Assembly (NCBI RefSeq): GCF_001625215.2
Contig: NC_030388.2
Coordinates: forward strand, 20,086,058-20,150,057
Direction: 5' to 3'
Length of the DNA stretch: 64,000 bases
DNA from: Daucus carota subsp. sativus
Lineage: Eukaryota > Streptophyta > Magnoliopsida > Apiales > Apiaceae
The translations under genes and the position numbers were made by a program. Positions within the stretch are counted from its first letter, which is position 1. Every line of letters begins with the position of its first letter. Below are positions 13,501-25,148 of the stretch, one piece after another. The notes under the pieces are model-generated. The model saw only the letters and a list, made by a program, of their open reading frames with translations. It was not told the origin of the DNA and ran no database searches.

Positions 13501-14132
13501 ATTTGTGAAGATGTGGTGGTGAGAGGGAAGAATGAAAGAGGTGAAAGTGCATAATATTAAAGATGTTCGTGGTGGCCGTTTGGGTTAGCTTAAAAGAAGT
13601 TACTTATTTTCTAAAGAAGCCATCTTCTCACCCTGCGAAACACCCACGTTCTCTTGCAGGTATATACAAATCTTGAGGGCGATAAGTCTCACGTTGTGAA
13701 TACAGGATGGGCTATGCTTGCTCTCATTGATGCTGGACAGGTAAATGTCAGGCTGGCCGTACCAGTTTGGCTGGATAGTTTAAATGTTTAATTTACTAAG
13801 TATGGTGTTTTTGTTTTTACAGGCCGAGAGGGATGCTACACCATTGCACCATGCAGCAAAACTCTTGATTAATTCTCAAATGGACAATGGAGATTTTCCA
13901 CAACAGGCCTGTTCCCTCTCCCTGCCTCTATATATTACAGAATGATAAACACATCTTCCTTACATTTACCTGAATCAGATCAGACTTTTGATACTTTTTC
14001 TGTGAAATAATTCAGGGGGTCATGGGTGGCTTCACTAGGAATTGTTGGGTCACTAATGCCGCATACAGAAACATTTTTCCGATATGGGCTCTCGGAGAAT
14101 ACAAATGTCGAGTTCTTGGAGGCCGTCCATGA
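7589..14132 (+). CDS. oxidosqualene cyclase, cycloartenol-synthase-like with altered active site, 758 aa
   Basis: Predicted to cyclise 2,3-oxidosqualene to a tetracyclic triterpene/sterol precursor on the ER membrane. The 18 exons are 7589-7786, 8064-8249, 8409-8498, 8648-8842, 8935-9019, 9508-9674, 9757-9945, 10256-10369, 10730-10852, 10966-11088, 11407-11505, 11822-11878, 12761-12807, 12907-13050, 13144-13321, 13660-13740, 13823-13906 and 14016-14132. The start MWKLKVAE is typical of the family, and length and collinearity match cycloartenol synthase throughout. Visible are Tyr118, the MWCH motif with His257, Tyr410, the DCTAE acid Asp483, and QW-type repeats. Position 477 is Gln (His in cycloartenol synthase) and 481 is Val (usually Ile). 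Engineered Arabidopsis CAS1 changes there shift the product to lanosterol or parkeol. Further oddities are Cys119, Ser258 and Cys409. Introns 3 and 17 use GC donors. The product is therefore uncertain. Confidence 0.93.
11998..12085 (+). repeat. 30-bp tandem repeat, about 3 copies, in OSC intron 12
   Basis: The unit starts TGTATTCATGTTGGATAGC and repeats at 11998, 12028 and 12058. The third copy is diverged. OSC copy 1 has at most one diverged unit here, so the expansion postdates the duplication. Confidence 0.85.
12395..12486 (-). repeat. retroelement remnant in OSC copy 2 intron 12
   Basis: Counterpart of the block at 3840-3936, with the same ATGGTATCAAAGC-like motif on the minus strand. 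It marks an insertion inherited by both OSC copies. Confidence 0.45.
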
Positions 14133-15344
14133 CTTGTAGTAGTGATGTTTTCTCCCCCTGCATACGATGATTATGTTATTTGGTTATGCGTCTCACTGGT
14201 AATCGAATGTTGAATTAGTATTAAGTTAGCTGGAATTTAATAAATGTGTACTCAGGCAGGTTTTGACGTTTAAAATTTTATTAAAAAAAATAATAATAAA
14301 CATTATGAAACTATACCTCATAGAAAGTACGTAGACAACCTGCTGGGACGGAGAGATTACTTTGTATTTTTTTTTTGATTAAAGATTACTTTGTATTTAG
14401 TGATTTGAACTAATGTGGTGGTACATAGCTACCTGCAAGGAATGATCCATTGAGCTCATATTTCTTAAATGAGAGACTATTACTCCTTGTCCACACAATT
14501 GTATACATTTGAAGATGTGAGTTGGCACGCATTTTAACATTCTAATTGTATACATTTGAGAATATTTTTTTTGAAAGAATTTAAACTTAAAATAGGATCA
14601 AATGTTAAAACATATAAAAAAAATTATATCTAAACAATAATAGTTTAAATAAGTTCATTAAATAGATTGCACTTCTAAAAAATAATAAATTTAAAAAATT
14701 TATATAATCTTGTGTTTGGCACGGATCATAAGCTAGTTATCATATTGAGAGGAGGAAGGTTATTTTTTATTACTTCTATACTTTTACTTGTAACGTTCGC
14801 GAAATTCGCAAGTATGTAAGATACTAATAATTAATTTAATTATTTAATTCATTTTGTAAACGTGTATATCTACGAGAAATATTTTTCCAAGTAATACTTC
14901 TTCACAAGAGAGTTGAATACGTTGATATAAGATTTCCGAATATACTTAAATTATGAAAACAATATGAGAGATCAAACAGCTTTTATTGTATAAAAATTAT
15001 CACAAAATTCTCTCAACAAATTTCAACATTCTTGAGAGCTGCTAGGTTACAAGATACTCGTGAATGTTGATACAAATTATATAACTTATAACTATGTTTA
15101 TATATTACGAAGCTACTCTATAAATTATAATTAAGAGCTGTTATATCAAATATTATGTTAAAATTATGTAAATCTGGATGATAAGTAAAAACACTTATAT
15201 AATTCTCTTGTATTTTATGGTAACTGATCCACGGATGATAGGGTATTGTAACAAAATTAGTACATTTCAGTAAGCTCATAGAGTTAAATTGATTAATTAA
15301 TAATATTGTGATCTATCAACGAATGTGTAGTTAAGACTATTTAA
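14133..15344. other. intergenic region, OSC copy 2 to CACTA element
   Basis: This contains the OSC 3' UTR and AT-rich sequence. I see no gene or complete transposon. A short direct repeat (GATTACTTTGTATTT) occurs near 14355 and 14386. Confidence 0.5.
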
Positions 15345-15489
15345 CACTACGCCATAAGTGCTCATATGCAACGCGTATTCCTAGTGTTGCATGGAAAGTA
15401 TTGCAATAGACCCTTGGTTTTCTATCGCAACAGAAGCATTATAGGAGTTTGTAGTGTTGCATTATAGCAGTAGACATTGCTAGACTCAT

Positions 15490-16050
15490 TTTTGCTGACG
15501 TGGCAGTGGAGCCCACTGTTGGACCCATTTTTGCTGACGTGGCAGTGGGCCCACTGCTGGACCCACTTTGGTGACGTGGCAGTGGGTCCCACGTGCTGAC
15601 GTGGCAGTGCTCCCCACTGCTGGACCCACTTTGGTGACGTGGCAGTGGGTCCCACGTTCTGACGTGGCAGTGGTCCCCACTGCTGGACCTACTTTGGTGA
15701 CGTGGCAGTGGGTCCCACGTGCTGACGTGGCAGTGGTCCCCACTGCTGGACCCACTTTGGTGACGTGGCAGTGGGCCCCACTCCTGGACCCACTTTGGTG
15801 ACGTGGCAGTGGGTCCCACGTGCTGACGTGGCAGTGGGCCCCACTGCGGGACCCACTTTGGTGACGTGGTAGTGGGTCCCACGTGCTGACGTGGCAGTGG
15901 TCCCCACTGCTGGACCCAGTTTGGTGACGTGGCAGTGGGCCCCTGGTCTGGACCCATTCAGGTGACGTGGCAGTGGGCCCTAGAGGCTGACGTGGCTGTG
16001 GGGGCCACCTCCGGACCCATTTTGCCTACGTGGCAGTGGGTCCTACTGAC
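15490..16050. repeat. 5' subterminal array of GACGTGGCA motifs
   Basis: Units alternate TGACGTGGCAGTGGG with CCCACTGCTGGACCCA. The core TGACGTGGCA recurs roughly every 30-60 bp and the tract is much more GC-rich than its surroundings. Subterminal short repeats are the usual transposase-binding zone in CACTA elements. The motif also contains an ACGT core of the kind plant bZIP factors bind. Confidence 0.85.
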
Positions 16051-16189
16051 CCATTTTGATATAAAAATCTTTGAAGGCCAAGGGAATTGAATCCCTGACC
16101 TCTCATGTATCAAAACATGTTACACACCACTCCACCAACCTTACATTTATGTTGTGTGTTGCATAACTAAAATATAATAGTTATCTGTG

Positions 16190-16965
16190 GTCAAAGTGGG
16201 TAGTCCAATTAACCTACGTTGTCCCGAACACGAATTTTATTTTTTTTAAATTTGTTTTCGACGATCCAACCGTACGGATGTTAATATCTATCAAATTTAG
16301 TAATATGAAATTTTTTTCAAAAATTTTGATATTTAGAAGGTGTGAGTTTATAATAGTAAAAGCGGTCCAAGAAGGTAGTCCAATTAACTAGTGTTGTCTC
16401 GAAAGTGAATTCTATTTTTTTAATTCATTTTCGACGATCCAACCGTACGGATGTTAATATCTATCAAATTTAGCAATAAGAAATTTTTTTCAAAAAATTC
16501 CATATTTAGAAGGTGTGAGTTTATAATAGTCAAAGCGGTCCAAGAAGGTAGTCAATTAAGCAATGTTGTCCCGAATACAAATTCTATTTTTTTAAAATTC
16601 GATCCTGACGATCCAACCGTACGGATGTTAATATTTATCAAATTTAGCAATAAAATTTTTTTTTCAAAAATTTCCATATTTAGAAGGTGTGAGTTTATAA
16701 TAGTCAAAGCGGTCCAAGAAGGTAGTCAATTAAGCAGTGTTGTCCCGAATACAAATTCTATTTTTTTTTTTAAAATTCAATCTTGACGATCCAACCGTAC
16801 GGATGTTAATATCTATCAAATTTAGTAATAAGAAACTTTTTTCAAAAATTTCCATATTTAGAAAGTGTGAGTTTATAATAGTCAAAGCGGTCCAAGAAGG
16901 TAGTCCAATTAATCAGTGTTGTCCTGAATACGAATTCAATAGTATAAGATGTGAATTATTGTATT
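16190..16965 (+). repeat. tandem repeat, 173-178-bp unit, just over 4 copies
   Basis: GACGATCCAACCGTACGGAT recurs at 16260, 16433, 16607 and 16785, giving periods of 173, 174 and 178 bp. Each unit also carries a block near GTGTGAGTTTATAATAGT. Open frames through the array arise from the repeat and are not a protein gene. Confidence 0.9.
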
Positions 16966-17149
16966 AATTTTTAATTTAATTTAAAGTAAGTATTTCTCAC
17001 ATATATCATTTAATTTAAATTAAAAATCTAAAATAAAATATATAAATAATAAATATTTGAAATATTTTATTAATAAATAATTTAAGTAGAAGTAAGTCTT
17101 TCTCACATATATTATTTATAATTTACATTAAAAAATTAAAACCAAATAT

Positions 17150-19640
17150 TGAATTTTTTGAAGGGAGCGGGCTCAGAGTAATGAAAATGTTAAGCGGGTA
17201 AAACTCCCCCCATCTCACATTTCAGACACAATCGAACCTCTCACAGTCCGCTCACCTCTGACCTTTCACAATTGCGCTCACCTCTAACCTCTCTCACATC
17301 ACAGTTCCGAACTCCATTTCCTATCAAAACATAATATCTCAACATCGCAGCATATGACATCTTTAATTAGGGTTTTGGTGTTCTCGATTAGGGGATTTTG
17401 TTAACTTCTCGATTGGGGTTTTGTTCTCGGTTCAAGTTCAAGTCAAGTTCAGTTATCTCGATTAGGGTTCTTAAAGTTCTCAATTAGGACATCGCGATAT
17501 ATAGGGCTTTGATTGGTAACTTCTTTATCCTCGACTACTTAAGATTTTGTATATTGTAATTGATATTTTCGCTTTTTTGATTTATATCGTGACTTGATAT
17601 TTCTGGTGGAGGAGACTTTTTGGATAAGAAGCTAGATCTGTATGACTTGAGTTTCATTGCGTGCCTGCTTGTAATGTATGCGTTTCTGTTTTCTTGTACT
17701 GCAAAAGATGTTTTGAAGTTTTTATGTTAATGTTTGGGAGTCAAACATGTCTTGATGTGTTTAAAGTTTAATCAGTAGGTCTTTCTGCCATAATTCTTTT
17801 TGGTTTTCCTTATATTCTTTTGGGCATTGTAGTTCCTTGCTTCCGGCTAGTGTGGTTAGTTTATAGGTCTTCATTCGCTTATGATTTCTATTTTCTTGCA
17901 GATTGATCCACAGTACATCTTATTAATTTCTGAGTTAGAACTTGAAGAAGTGGTAGAAGATATACGACTAAAGTGTGCCAGGTTTCAAAGAATATTGACA
18001 TCACAGATTATAAGAATCTCTGTGCTGCTGCTTTTCTGTTTCTCAGGTCATCAGTTTTTTTAATAATTGTTTTTGTATTCCCATGAAACTCTTCAGGCTT
18101 AGCACTGTTGTATCTGTAAATGTTGTAAAGATTCAGAACCTTATTATTGCTCAAGAAACTAATGAAGTTGACGGTATTGTTTGCTATGGATGAGGCTGAC
18201 CGGATTATGATAATACCAAGACAAGAAAATGCGGACGCAGATTTTTACAGCATTTACGATGATCAAATAAATATGGTGGATCTATATTTAACTATATCCG
18301 ATAGTCACTAGATATATTTCCTTACTCTGCACTATATTAATTAGCAATGTTTGTAATTATTTCAGGTTTTGGAGCAGTCGGGAATACAACCAAGTCTGCA
18401 GGTGGCTTTACTACAGTCTACAGGGCAAAGAGAAAGTGTATGTGATGGAGTGACACTTGCTCTTAAATGTATGCTAAGAACAATTTTTTAAAATCTTAGT
18501 TTTTTTTTAACTTTTTGAATATATATTTGAGAAGCAAGATGCCATTACAAGTTTGATGCATCTGGTTAAACAATACTCTACAGATTTCTATGTTGTGCAT
18601 TGATTCTGGTTCAAGTGTATATGATATATGATTCAGTGTAATTTTGACATTTGATCTATTTGCTCTCTAAACTAATCCCACTCACAACTGTATGGAAGGT
18701 TGAAAATAAGGAGAAAATGCTTTTGGATTCAAGAGAAGACTGGTGTTCTACCCGGAAAAATGCATGACCTTGTGAGTTATCTTCATATATGAGTTTTTTT
18801 ACATTATCTTAAGCATATAATAATGAAGTTCAATACATTTATGAGTACTGAACTTATAAGTTTATGAGTACTCATAAATGTTTTTTACATTTATGATTTT
18901 TTTACATTAGAAAAAAAGGTTATAATATCTTTAAACTCAAAACACAAGTAAGCATATAATAATGAACTTGGTCGTGATTCCGATACTGGCAGACAGGTAA
19001 TTTTTTGGTATCAAGAGCTTAAAAGATTGATGAATACATACGTAAAGAATTATAATGATTTAAGTCTTAAGACATTAGAATCAGTAAATAATCTATTTGA
19101 CCTTATTTATATTCTTTTGGAGGATAATGGCTGATATGTGTCTCGTCTCGTAGGTGGTAATCCAGTCAAGCTAGTTGCCATCCATGGGCATTATGCAGAT
19201 GTAGGTGACTTTTCCGCTCAACTATCTTGTGCTTTAAATGCAAGGCCTTGGTGTTTTATAGGAAGGTGAGGGAAACTTTGTCACCATTGTCATTGCATGA
19301 ACATATATCTCTCCTTTGTGTAAATGATTGATGTTTTAAATGTCTAGTTCACATACGAAGAGTCTTTTCAGGCCAATAGTTCGTTCAGGGTAGAATGTTA
19401 TATCTGAAACTTAATTGTGATTCTTGCTACTGCTATGTTCAGAGGATCAGAGTGTTATAATACCTGTACGTGGGTCTACGAATCTTGATTCTTGGATGGG
19501 TGAATAATAGTCCTGACATTTATAAAGAGCTGATCAGCCTGGCATAGAAGACAATGTACGGAACGAATAATGAAGTAGAAAGTCCTGCTTCTATCAAGAG
19601 AAAGAGGACTCTACCCCCTGCAAAAAAGTGGATAATAACA
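17150..19640 (+). other. gene-like segment inside the CACTA element, possible captured host fragment
   Basis: After a CT-rich, 5'-UTR-like stretch (17200-17470) come several short open blocks with flanking splice-like signals. Examples are a block after CTTGCAG at 17901 (reading IDPQYILLISELELEEVVED), one near 18190 (about 41 codons starting MDEADRIMII), one after 18366 and one near 19160. They cannot be joined into one clear reading frame, and I do not recognise the protein. Capture of a gene fragment by the transposon is an inference; a decayed transposase gene is the alternative. Confidence 0.35.
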
Positions 19641-19959
19641 TCATTTACGTAACTCCAATGCCTTTGCATTCTTCAATAGAAATGAAATTATCACTTAGCA
19701 CCCAACACTTACATGTAAACTTTATTTTAGTTGTTTTGATGTTCTAGTTAGAAATTATGATTGGGTTGCTTTGTAGTTTTCTTGTTTAGGAAGGGATTTA
19801 TGAATGTACAAGACAGATATTGTCAAATTTTTATTGAAAGTGTTGCATTTTACTTTTTTTAGTGTTGCAATTTCTATTTATTTAGTGTTTCATATTTAAT
19901 CTATCAGTGTTGCAAATATAAATAATCTAGTGTTGTATATTGAAAATATGGTGTTGCAA

Positions 19960-20130
19960 AAGATACGTGGGACCCACTAAATATTTGGCTCATGTGGGAC
20001 CCACACATGACGTGGCAAGTGACTCATCAATGACGTGGCAAGTGGACCCAGCTCATGTGTCAGGTGACGTGTGAGGTGGAACCCAGGTGACGTGGCAGAT
20101 AGAGTGGGACCCACCTCTGCTATGTGTCCA
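19960..20130. repeat. 3' subterminal array of GACGTGGCA-type motifs
   Basis: TGACGTGGCAAGTG and GTGGGACCCAC motifs repeat here, in mirror position to the 5' subterminal array. A run of AGTGTTGCA-like repeats precedes it (about 19838-19935). Confidence 0.75.
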
Positions 20131-20375
20131 TCTTTAGTGGCAACACCGGTAGATGTTGCCTTTATTAAATGGTGGTGTTGCATTATAAGTATAATGCAAT
20201 ACATTTTTGGTGTTGCATTAGATAGCCATAAGCGTTGCCTTATAGGTCAAAGGCAAGGCTCGCATATGCAACGCCCAGAAAGTGTTGCATATCTCGATTT
20301 CGGGCCTAAGGCAACACGATTTGGGGTTTAAGGCAACACTATTGGGCGTTGCATATGAGCACTTATGGCGTAGTG

Positions 20376-22514
20376 TAAACTGTATATGTAAATGAAGATC
20401 AACAACTAATCAGATTATCAACGAATAAAAAATAAATATTTTATCAAGCGGTATCCATCAACGACTAAGTGAAAATTGCTATGATATTTCAAAAAACCAT
20501 GACCTGAATTTTGAATATTTGATTAAGTATGAAATTTAATTATTCAATTAAATTTAAAATTTAATCAAATTCTAATACGATTGGACTTCACATTACATAT
20601 TTGTTTTTCTACATAGATATCTGAAAATTCAAATTTATAATGGAGAAGTTTTTAGGAAATACTAATTATTTGAGAGCAAAGGAATAGATACAGATATCAA
20701 GTTTTAGGTGTTAGTACACATTTCTGCTTCGAAGAATTAGAGTTTGTGTCGACACTATATAGCCTACATGGTGAGAACGGGATATATTGTAAAACAAACA
20801 TGTCAAAAATAAATCAACTGATTGCTCATATTTGAATATTTTAGTTTAAATTAATTTTTTATATGTTTTAGTCAGAATCAAATATCAATTAAATTAATAT
20901 TTTAAAATAAATACCTCTGAAATGGAACTAAATTTCGACAAATGTTTTAAGATTTCAAATTTAATAATTTACTCCCATGCGGTGGGATTCATGTATCATG
21001 ACTAACAAAACATTTATAATAATTATTTCATCATACTCAAGACAAATAAAAATATGTGAATATTATATCGTTCACTTTTTATTTTATTTTATTATTTATT
21101 TAAAAATTTTCAACATTTAATATATTTTTTTATCCCGAATGAATTTATAATTAATTTTATTATAAAAGACAATATTTATTCTCACATTCGAAATAAATAA
21201 TTATAACTATTTAGATATTTTAAATAATTTAATTCTAATTAAATAATTATTCATATATTTTATAATCAATATCATAAACATTATTTTCTATACTGTGTGT
21301 ACGAATTGAAATATCGATCTTGAATATATTTTAAAAAGAAAACAGTTTAAAAGCTCCATATCAGTAGATCCAAGATATTTTATTTGGTTTTTTTTTTGGA
21401 ACCAAAGAAGTTTTCTTTGTTTAAGTTAAAGTTCAGTGTCATGATTCTATATTTGTAAGGGGGTCAATGGAAGGGATATCCGCGACCCAATCCGATCTAG
21501 GAGCTAACGTAGCGGATATGGATCATCTAAAATAAATTTAATCTGAAAAGGTTTTGATCCAGAAATAATCCGATTCGTTATATATAGGATATAGATTTAA
21601 TACGATCCGATCTGAGAAAAATCCGATCCGACTTTTATATATATATATATATACACATATATATATAAATAAATAAATAAATATATATATATATATATAT
21701 TTATAATACTTATTTATAATATTTATAATACTTTATTTGCATACCTTATATAAAATAAATAAATAAAAATAGGGATAGAAACATCTGGAGTGGGTAATTA
21801 GGCTTATTAGATATTTGGTTTGGAGGCTTTGGTTTGTATTAATACAACCTATTTAAATTATAAATTTCATATTTTATCGGAGGATTTGTAATATTTTTAA
21901 GTTAATGTAGTATTTTTAATTACATTCTAAGCTTTTAGTATTAGGTTTGTCTAGTGTGCCCATTGGGGCATGCCGAGCACGAATTTTTTTGGTTTGGGAG
22001 ATTTTGATTGATGTGATAGTTGTATAAGCAACGGTCTATGCCAATAAAAATGAGTCAAACTTATAAAATTCTGCATGTGCCCATGACCACACATTAGAAA
22101 AATATCAAAGATACATTAGAGATACATTTGGGCAAAGATGTCATTTGGGTAATATTATGTTTGGGTGGATAAAACTAATTGGAAAAAAGATAATAAAATT
22201 TGAACTGTGAAAAATAATTATTTATAAATATCATTGTTTTCTCGTTTTATTTCGTAAACCTTTTTATTACCGGTAGCACCAATGTTTCATTCTCTCATGT
22301 ATTCCATATTTTCATTAAATCTTATAATAATAATTTTCAAAATTTCCCTCCTTTCTCTGTTATTTACAATTCTTTTTATCGATTGGATTCCAATGTATCT
22401 ACCCAAACAGTCAAACACACAGCTTGATATAATATATCTGTTTGCAGACAAGACGGTGCATAAAAACGAGATATACCCATCACTGTGACATCCTCTTCCT
22501 CTCTGTCCTCCCTC
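20376..22514. other. intergenic region upstream of C2'H-A
   Basis: AT-rich. A fragment rich in GATCCGAT motifs (about 21470-21630) resembles the element at 28046-28951. An (AT)n/(AATA)n microsatellite follows at about 21635-21700. A possible small MITE lies at 21953-22100 (ends GTGTGCCCATTGG / GTGCCCATGACCACAC), related to one at 58998-59212. Confidence 0.5.
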
Positions 22515-22524
22515 TATAAAGTTC

Positions 22525-22538
22525 AATAATCAAGATCC
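22525..22538 (+). promoter_or_regulatory. leader block shared by both dioxygenase genes
   Basis: AATAATCAAGATCC lies 21 bp before the C2'H-A start codon. The identical block precedes the C2'H-B start (39182-39195, minus strand). It is probably conserved 5' UTR. A TATAAA at 22515-22520 is very close to the start codon and may be leader rather than TATA box. Confidence 0.4.
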
Positions 22539-22559
22539 ATATATCCATCACTCTGATCA

Positions 22560-23956
22560 ATGGCTCCATCTTCCTGTGATAAGTACAGAGATTTTGCTGT
22601 CACAAAAGGGTATGGTGTAAAGGGTATATCTGATCTCGGGCTTAAAGCCTTACCCGAGCAATATATCCAACCATCAGAGGAAAGAATAGACATGCGAAAA
22701 GTCTTGGATAAGGAGTCCATACCTGTAATAGACATTTCGAATTTGGATGATCCTGAAGTGGCTCATTCCATTGCAAATGCTGCTGAAAAGTGGGGATTCT
22801 TTCAAATTGTGAATCATGGAGTTCCCATGGAAGTTCTCGAGAATGCTATGGAAGCTACAAGGAGATTCTTTGAGTTGCCGGTGGGGGAAAAGATCAAGTA
22901 TTTGCAAGAGAACTCTCCTACCAAAAATGTTAGGTTTGGAACAAGCTTTCTTCCGAAGGCGGACAAGGTTCTCGAATGGAAGGATTACCTCAGTCTTTTG
23001 TATGTTTCGGAGGAAGAATCTTCTAACTATTGGCCATCTGCATGCAGGTAACATAGATATATATTATGTTCTCCCAGTATCAGCTGGGTGACTGAAATAG
23101 ACACACTTGCTTAAGTTATTAACTAGTTAACCATTCAACTTGCATTATTATTTTTATTTTTTACAATTTTAGACTTAAATGCTTTACATATTAGTACTTA
23201 TGGGTGAGCCAAAGTCGAGTCTGGGTGTCCGCCAGCAATAGATATAAACTCACTACTTGGGCTATTCAATCGCGCTCAGCATACATTATTTGTATTTTGT
23301 TCTCCAGAAAAAAAAAATTATATATAGATCAATGCATGCACTAAAATTTTAAATATTCTAACAAGTTTTTTCCATGTTTTTGTTCTAGGAACGAGGTAAT
23401 GGAGTTTAAGAAAAAGTCTGAGATTGTCGTTGAGAAGCTCTTAAAGATCCTACTGCAGAGGCTGAATGTGGACCTCAACTCAAAAGAATCACTCCTAATG
23501 GGTTCACAGAGAATCAACCTCAACTACTATCCCATTTGTCCGAACCCTGAGCTGACCATTGGAGTAGGCCGCCACTCTGACGTCTCCACACTGACATTTC
23601 TCCTTCAAGACAGCGTCGGAGGATTATACGTTCAAAAAATGGAGACAGACCATTGGATCTATGTGCCTCCTGTTGATGGATCAATTGTAATAAACGTTGG
23701 TGATGCTCTTCAGATCTTCAGTAATGGAAAATACAAGAGTGCTGAGCATCGTGTTGCGGCCAATGGAAGCAATAATAGAATTTCGGTGCCAATCTTTTTT
23801 AACCCGAGACCACATGATATTATTGGTCCCCTACCTGAGGTGCTGAAGAATGGAGAAAAAGCAATATACAAGAGCGTCTTGTATTCAGATTATGTGAAAC
23901 ATTTCTTCAGAAAATCGCACGATGGGAAGCAAACTCTTGAATTCGCAAAGATATAA
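22560..23956 (+). CDS. 2-oxoglutarate/Fe(II) dioxygenase, F6'H/C2'H type (C2'H-A), 351 aa
   Basis: Predicted cytosolic enzyme that ortho-hydroxylates feruloyl-CoA or p-coumaroyl-CoA, the entry step to scopoletin or umbelliferone. There are two exons, 22560-23047 and 23389-23956 (351 aa; Arabidopsis F6'H1 has about 361). The DIOX_N domain spans about residues 50-160 ([12 protein letters not shown]). The catalytic domain has NYYPICP near 208, the iron ligands His225, Asp227 and His283, and the 2-oxoglutarate pair Arg293/Ser295 (NRISVPIF). The C-terminal [14 protein letters not shown] matches known F6'H enzymes closely. The paralogue C2'H-B lies 14 kb away in opposite orientation with an intron at the same place. 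CoA-ester preference cannot be read from sequence. Apiaceae umbelliferone chemistry would favour p-coumaroyl-CoA (inference). Confidence 0.93.
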
Positions 23957-24591
23957 ATGTTAAACATTTGAGTTTTGCTTATTGGTAGGTGGGTAAATTT
24001 GGTAGCATGGAAAACCCAAGGCTACAGGAATAAAAGAAAAGATATATTATTAGGAGATTAGGGGTTTATTCCTCAAAATTTCTGATGATATATTTGGTTC
24101 AGTTTTAAATATTTGATTTATCGATTCGATCATTAGCAGTTTAATATCTTACTCATTTGCAGTACAATATCTTCCCGGATTGAATGATATGTCTGATGAA
24201 TTTTTCATTTGATAATTATCTCTTTTTGAAGTGCTTCGTTATGTTTTGGTTTTTTCGATGTTGGATTTATTAAGAATGATTTTATCGATATTTTGTGAAT
24301 TTGGGAAACCTGCTTCAAATCTGAGCCGGTGTTAATTATGGTAAGAGGTCATCTTCCACCATAGAAAGAATATCGATTATCTGTTAGGGATTTACAAATT
24401 AGATATGTATGTTATGCGACATAGATAGCTCGGATGCCCGTCTTTTAATCTCAGTTTGTGCTATTAGGATTTGTGAACACAAGTCTAATAATGATTTTAT
24501 ATGATAACACGGGTCTAATAATGGTTTTATAGGATAAGGTCAATTGTCATATTATTGCTTTCTTGAATATTGGTAGAATTTGGATCGCTTG

Positions 24592-24751
24592 AAATATTTT
24601 TGATTTCATTTTTCAACTTTAACACCCGTATTCTTTAAATTACAGGAATACAACAGAATTCAAAATTCAAAAAATATTTTTTATTTCATTTTTCAACTTT
24701 AACACCCGTATTCTTTAAATTACAGGGATACAACAGAATTCAAAATTCAGA
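24592..24751 (+). repeat. 80-bp tandem duplication
   Basis: Two near-identical units, each containing AACACCCGTATTCTTTAAAT, begin near 24592 and 24672. They lie downstream of C2'H-A and have no evident function. Confidence 0.8.
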
Positions 24752-24789
24752 AAATATTAACTTATGACAAAATTATTAGTCAAAAGTTT

Positions 24790-25148
24790 AAGGCATCTCA
24801 AAATAATCCGTTGTAAGGAGTCATTAACGACGGAATCCTCGTCGTAAATTCCTTTCTACAAATTTGGTGGACGTGGCCTCATATGCATACATACGACGGT
24901 TTTTTTGTCATAAAACGGAAGAAATTTACGAGGGAATAATTTCTTCGTTTCTTTTTTCCTGGAAAATTGGTTTGTAGAACTCGCTTATACATACGACGGT
25001 TTTTTCGTCAGAAGTTTAGGACACAAAGTTGAACTTCTGATGAAATTTGGACCTCAAAAACGATGGAAAGTTTCCGTCATAATTGCCCCCATTTATGACA
25101 GATGTTGTGTTGAAAATCCGTCGTAAAAAGCTTGTTTTTGTTGTAGTG
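24790..25148. mobile_element. CACTA-like MITE fragment, 3' end intact
   Basis: The right end reads TTTTTGTTGTAGTG, the inverted form of a CACTACAACAAAAA terminus. The body carries repeated ACGACGG/CCGTCGT motifs typical of small CACTA derivatives. The left end and target duplication are not recognisable, so the start is approximate. Confidence 0.5.

Larger units (their letters stand above)
15345..20375. mobile_element. CACTA (En/Spm-type) transposon, 5031 bp, apparently non-autonomous
   Basis: Both ends begin CACTACGCCATAAGTG, and the terminal inverted repeats match for 30 bp without a mismatch. The 3-bp target duplication TAA is at 15342-15344 and 20376-20378, diagnostic of the CACTA superfamily. 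Subterminal arrays carry GACGTGGCA motifs at both sides. The interior holds a 173-178-bp tandem array and a gene-like low-repeat segment. I found no TNP2-type transposase reading frame, so mobilisation in trans is inferred. The perfect ends and target duplication suggest a rather recent insertion. Confidence 0.92.

Noticed and set aside
15422-15957. Long open frames (up to about 170 codons) in both strands of the GACGTGGCA array
   Set aside because: They arise from a short GC-rich repeat whose length keeps frames open, and the peptides are simple repeats.
16451-16967. Open frames of 76-111 codons in the CACTA interior
   Set aside because: They are translations of the 173-178-bp tandem unit.
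22674-23054. Antisense open frames over the dioxygenase exons (also 38651-39169)
   Set aside because: Shadows of the well-supported sense exons.
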